Under the pieces are notes generated by a model. The model worked only from the letters and a program-made list of their open reading frames with translations. It ran no database searches and was not told the DNA's origin. A stretch of DNA of 64,000 nucleotides from Dirofilaria immitis (Eukaryota; Nematoda; Chromadorea; Rhabditida; Onchocercidae), in assembly GCA_024305405.1 (NCBI GenBank), contig JAKNDB010000109.1, positions 2,542,001 to 2,606,000 on the forward strand, in the 5' to 3' direction. Positions 61,365 through 64,000 of this stretch are shown piece by piece (position 1 is the stretch's first letter; each line of letters starts with the position of its first letter). The position numbers were made by a program, and so were the translations under genes.

Positions 61365-64000
61365 CGGTTTGAGGCTATGAAAAATTTTCCAGTTAATCCA
61401 TTCGAAAGAAATTGAAAAAGGAAGGACACTTCTGTTATGTTTCACTTTAGAAAGAAGTAGCAATTTCAATTTTAGTGGCTGCTTGAATTCTTATCTTGCA
61501 CGAATTTAAAAAGTTTTCCCAAGCTTCCATTTCTTTTCTGAAATTTAATTTAGTTTGTGTTGTTGTCATCAAGCAAGAATTTTTGGTTTAATCATAGTCA
61601 ATCTGTATTTCATTCCAATGAAACTAATAAATTTAGGTAGTTCTCAGGGAATTAGTAAATTTTTAGATTTTTAGTAAGCGGATTAATAGTACCAATTTGT
61701 TTCAGAATGAATTTTTTATTTGAAAGGGATACTTCTTAGTAATAGGTTATTTTCGACTCAAAAGTAGAAAAGGAAACATTCTCAGTTCTGGCTCTTGAAA
61801 TAGAATGACATTGAAATTAATTATCAGATAAAAAAATTATGATTGAAGATCTTAGTTTCATTTTAGTGAACTTTGACTTACGTACCAAAGAATGAAAGAA
61901 TCCGTTCCCTTTTTTTGAACCAAGTCATACCCAATGTAATATTATATTCTAGTCGGTGTTAAGGGCAATATATATTTGAGTGGTATTTTTAAGCAAACAT
62001 GCATTTTTCGCATTTTTCACATTTTTATTTCATAATTCCGCATATTTTTTCATGTTGAAGCTTTATATATCTTAGAAATTTCAATTTGTATGAAAATGTT
62101 ATTCAAATTTCCATATGATGAAATGTGTTTCCAATAATTTTCTTCACGTCAATATCAGACCTTAATTTTTATTATCATTATTCTTTAGCACGACAAAAAT
62201 GTTTCCAAATATCTGAAAGCAAATTTTAATGGTTTAAACGTCTATTGGTTCGGCAGATCGATGATGCTGGACATTGGGAAGTAGGAATATGTCTGACAAT
62301 TACTTGCTAAAATAACAAATTCGACTTTAAAACTTTAGTACTGAAGTATTTCTTGTGCTGAAAACGATAATCATGATGGGACAAATATTAATGAAACGAA
62401 CATTATGAAATAATTCAATTCTGAAAGTGACGTATTTTGTTCATTTAGTTTTTTATGGTATTATCTTCAAGGCATAATTTTTTTGTACATTCAAAATTGA
62501 AAAATCTAATGGTACGAGATTTAAGTGACTCCAATTTATTGCGTTTTATCGATTTTTATAAAAGTCTTATTTTTATCTTATTTCGTTTTTAATTTTCAAT
62601 TTTTTCATTTTATGCTATGACGACTTTAATTAATAGTATGAAAGGTCCACAAAACTGCTGTTGTTATTATTTTATTTGAAAATTGCCGTGAAGAATGAGC
62701 AAAAAGGCAACAATCACAAGACAAATTTTTATCCAGAAAAACTACCAAAATGTTTGTTATATTGACTATGCAAAACTAATAATATTCTATAAAATGAAGT
62801 TGCAACTGAAGAAGAATACGTCAATATCCCAAATTGTTTCATGATGTATTGCAGTTGTAAACAGAAGGACGAATAACTTGAAGTGATCATCCGAGCCTTT
62901 CGTTTCATTTGAATTTTAAGTCTATCTAAATGAGAATAATAATAATAGTACATATTTTTTGATATCCTCTGAATATAAAACAAGAGGATGAGGAATGTAA
63001 GCAACGTAACGAGATGATTTTCTAAGAAACGAAGACAAGTCTGAGAATACAAGTCTGGCAGGATAGAATAGGATTGCCCTGATTTTGATTCGACAGAACA
63101 GAAAGAGGGAACCAAGGAACCATAAATTTCAATAGCCAAATAGGACAGAGATTGACAGATAAAAATTTTAAGAGAGAGAAAGCAGCTTTTAGTTTATCCC
63201 TAATTGTCCTTAGAATTGATCAGGAGTAATTATGCTGATCATTAATGCAATACTTCGTTAAGTCTCGAACAAGATATTGAGGAGATCTTTAAGCAACAAA
63301 AAGTTCTAATAAATCATTTACGGTAATTTTTTAGATGTCCGTAATAAGCATGTTACCGCATCATACCTATTAGTTAATAAATCAATCGGTAAGTGTGCTT
63401 GACTTGGAGATCACTTAGCATATGTAGGCTGAAAGTGCCAAGCTACTTTATTGTATAATGAAAAATATGCAAGAGAAATCGATCACGCAATTTCTACAGA
63501 TTTAAAAAATTAAAAGTATCTCATAAAATACCTAAACAAAGAGAGAAAGGGAAGTAATACCGTGACACGATAAAGGCATTAATACGATTGTATATCAAGA
63601 GTTAGATGGTAGAGGGTACGACTAGAAACCTGGTCGCTTTTCTGGGCTTTTTATCTCTTACCATCATCATTTCAATTTGAATTATTACTGCATTTAAAAG
63701 CTCACATCGCATAGTCTTAGCATTTCAGCTGCTCAAAGCACCTTTCTTTTGCTATCATCCTTTCCCAATACTTTTCCCTACCTTCTACCCCCTCCCTTCT
63801 CCTTTAAGTCCAACATTTCATTCAGTGCGCAATATATTTCACTTTTAATTTCTTGCCACCAAACCTTTCGCTTTCTCATATTGTTGTCACTATTCCTATT
63901 CTCTATTTTAAAAGTATTCACTGATAGATACAAAATTTGTACGCATTTCATACAGATCCTATTTCGGAGATGTTCAATTTTAAGATGATATTACCATGGT

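Larger units (their letters stand above)
54263..64000. other. no confident gene, 9.7 kb
   Basis: No exon with paired splice sites or recognisable domain. ORFs of 111 codons (59425-59760, plus) and 136 codons (62729-63139, minus) are borderline for chance in DNA this A+T-rich and show no family signature. A 26-bp tandem duplication lies near 61315-61364. Confidence 0.4.

Noticed and set aside
62729..63139. 136-codon minus-strand ORF
   Set aside because: Ser/Tyr/Leu-rich with no splice sites or family motif; about one ORF this long by chance in a few such windows is expected.
1..64000. Transposases, reverse transcriptases, CRISPR arrays, rRNA or spliced-leader genes
   Set aside because: None seen; no characteristic motifs such as YxDD, DDE contexts, regular spacer arrays or spliced-leader sequence were found by reading.

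Overview
The window is eukaryotic nuclear DNA, about two-thirds A+T, with short exons, GT-AG introns of roughly 40-1000 bp and TTTCAG/TTTTAG acceptors. Gene content points to a nematode: an EPS-8 homologue, a secreted Cys-rich protein with a 'TAPFC' core, and a PP2C/TAB1-like protein. A parasitic (clade III-like) nematode is plausible, but the species cannot be settled from the sequence. Exons below were found by reading both strands for splice sites and checking that intron phases and exon lengths close.

Layout. 2.2-4.1 kb (minus): a clean 5-exon, 207-residue Cys-rich protein. 5.3 kb (minus): one candidate exon. 7.4-10.2 kb (minus): a partial PP2C-like (TAB1-type pseudophosphatase-like) gene with six identical 33-bp coding repeats. 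10.6-17.8 kb: no gene recognised. 17.9-27.5 kb (plus): a 24-exon gene, 5'-partial, of about 1060 codons. It carries a tandem series of psq-type helix-turn-helix repeats separated by acidic linkers; it is the most interesting object here. 28-29.7 kb: three weak candidate exons. 30-37 kb: no gene, some dispersed and fold-back repeats. 37.0-43.4 kb (minus): eps-8 (PTB domain, middle region, charged helix, SH3, short tail), 5'-partial. 46.4-46.8 kb: an unrecognised exon-like block. 47-64 kb: mostly non-coding, with two perfect hairpins, a paired (AAT)n/(CA)n microsatellite and a few weak exon candidates.

A property of the sequence matters for any reader. In the psq gene, eps-8 and the PP2C-like gene, about a dozen exons with intact splice sites are out of frame by exactly one missing base, mostly in short homopolymers. 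Adding one base at each site makes domain and exon phases close across the psq gene and eps-8. Uncorrected homopolymer under-calls are the simplest explanation; automatic ORF calls therefore break these genes. The genes share no evident pathway: eps-8 is an actin/junction adaptor, the psq protein a probable nuclear DNA-binding protein, the PP2C-like protein a possible kinase adaptor.
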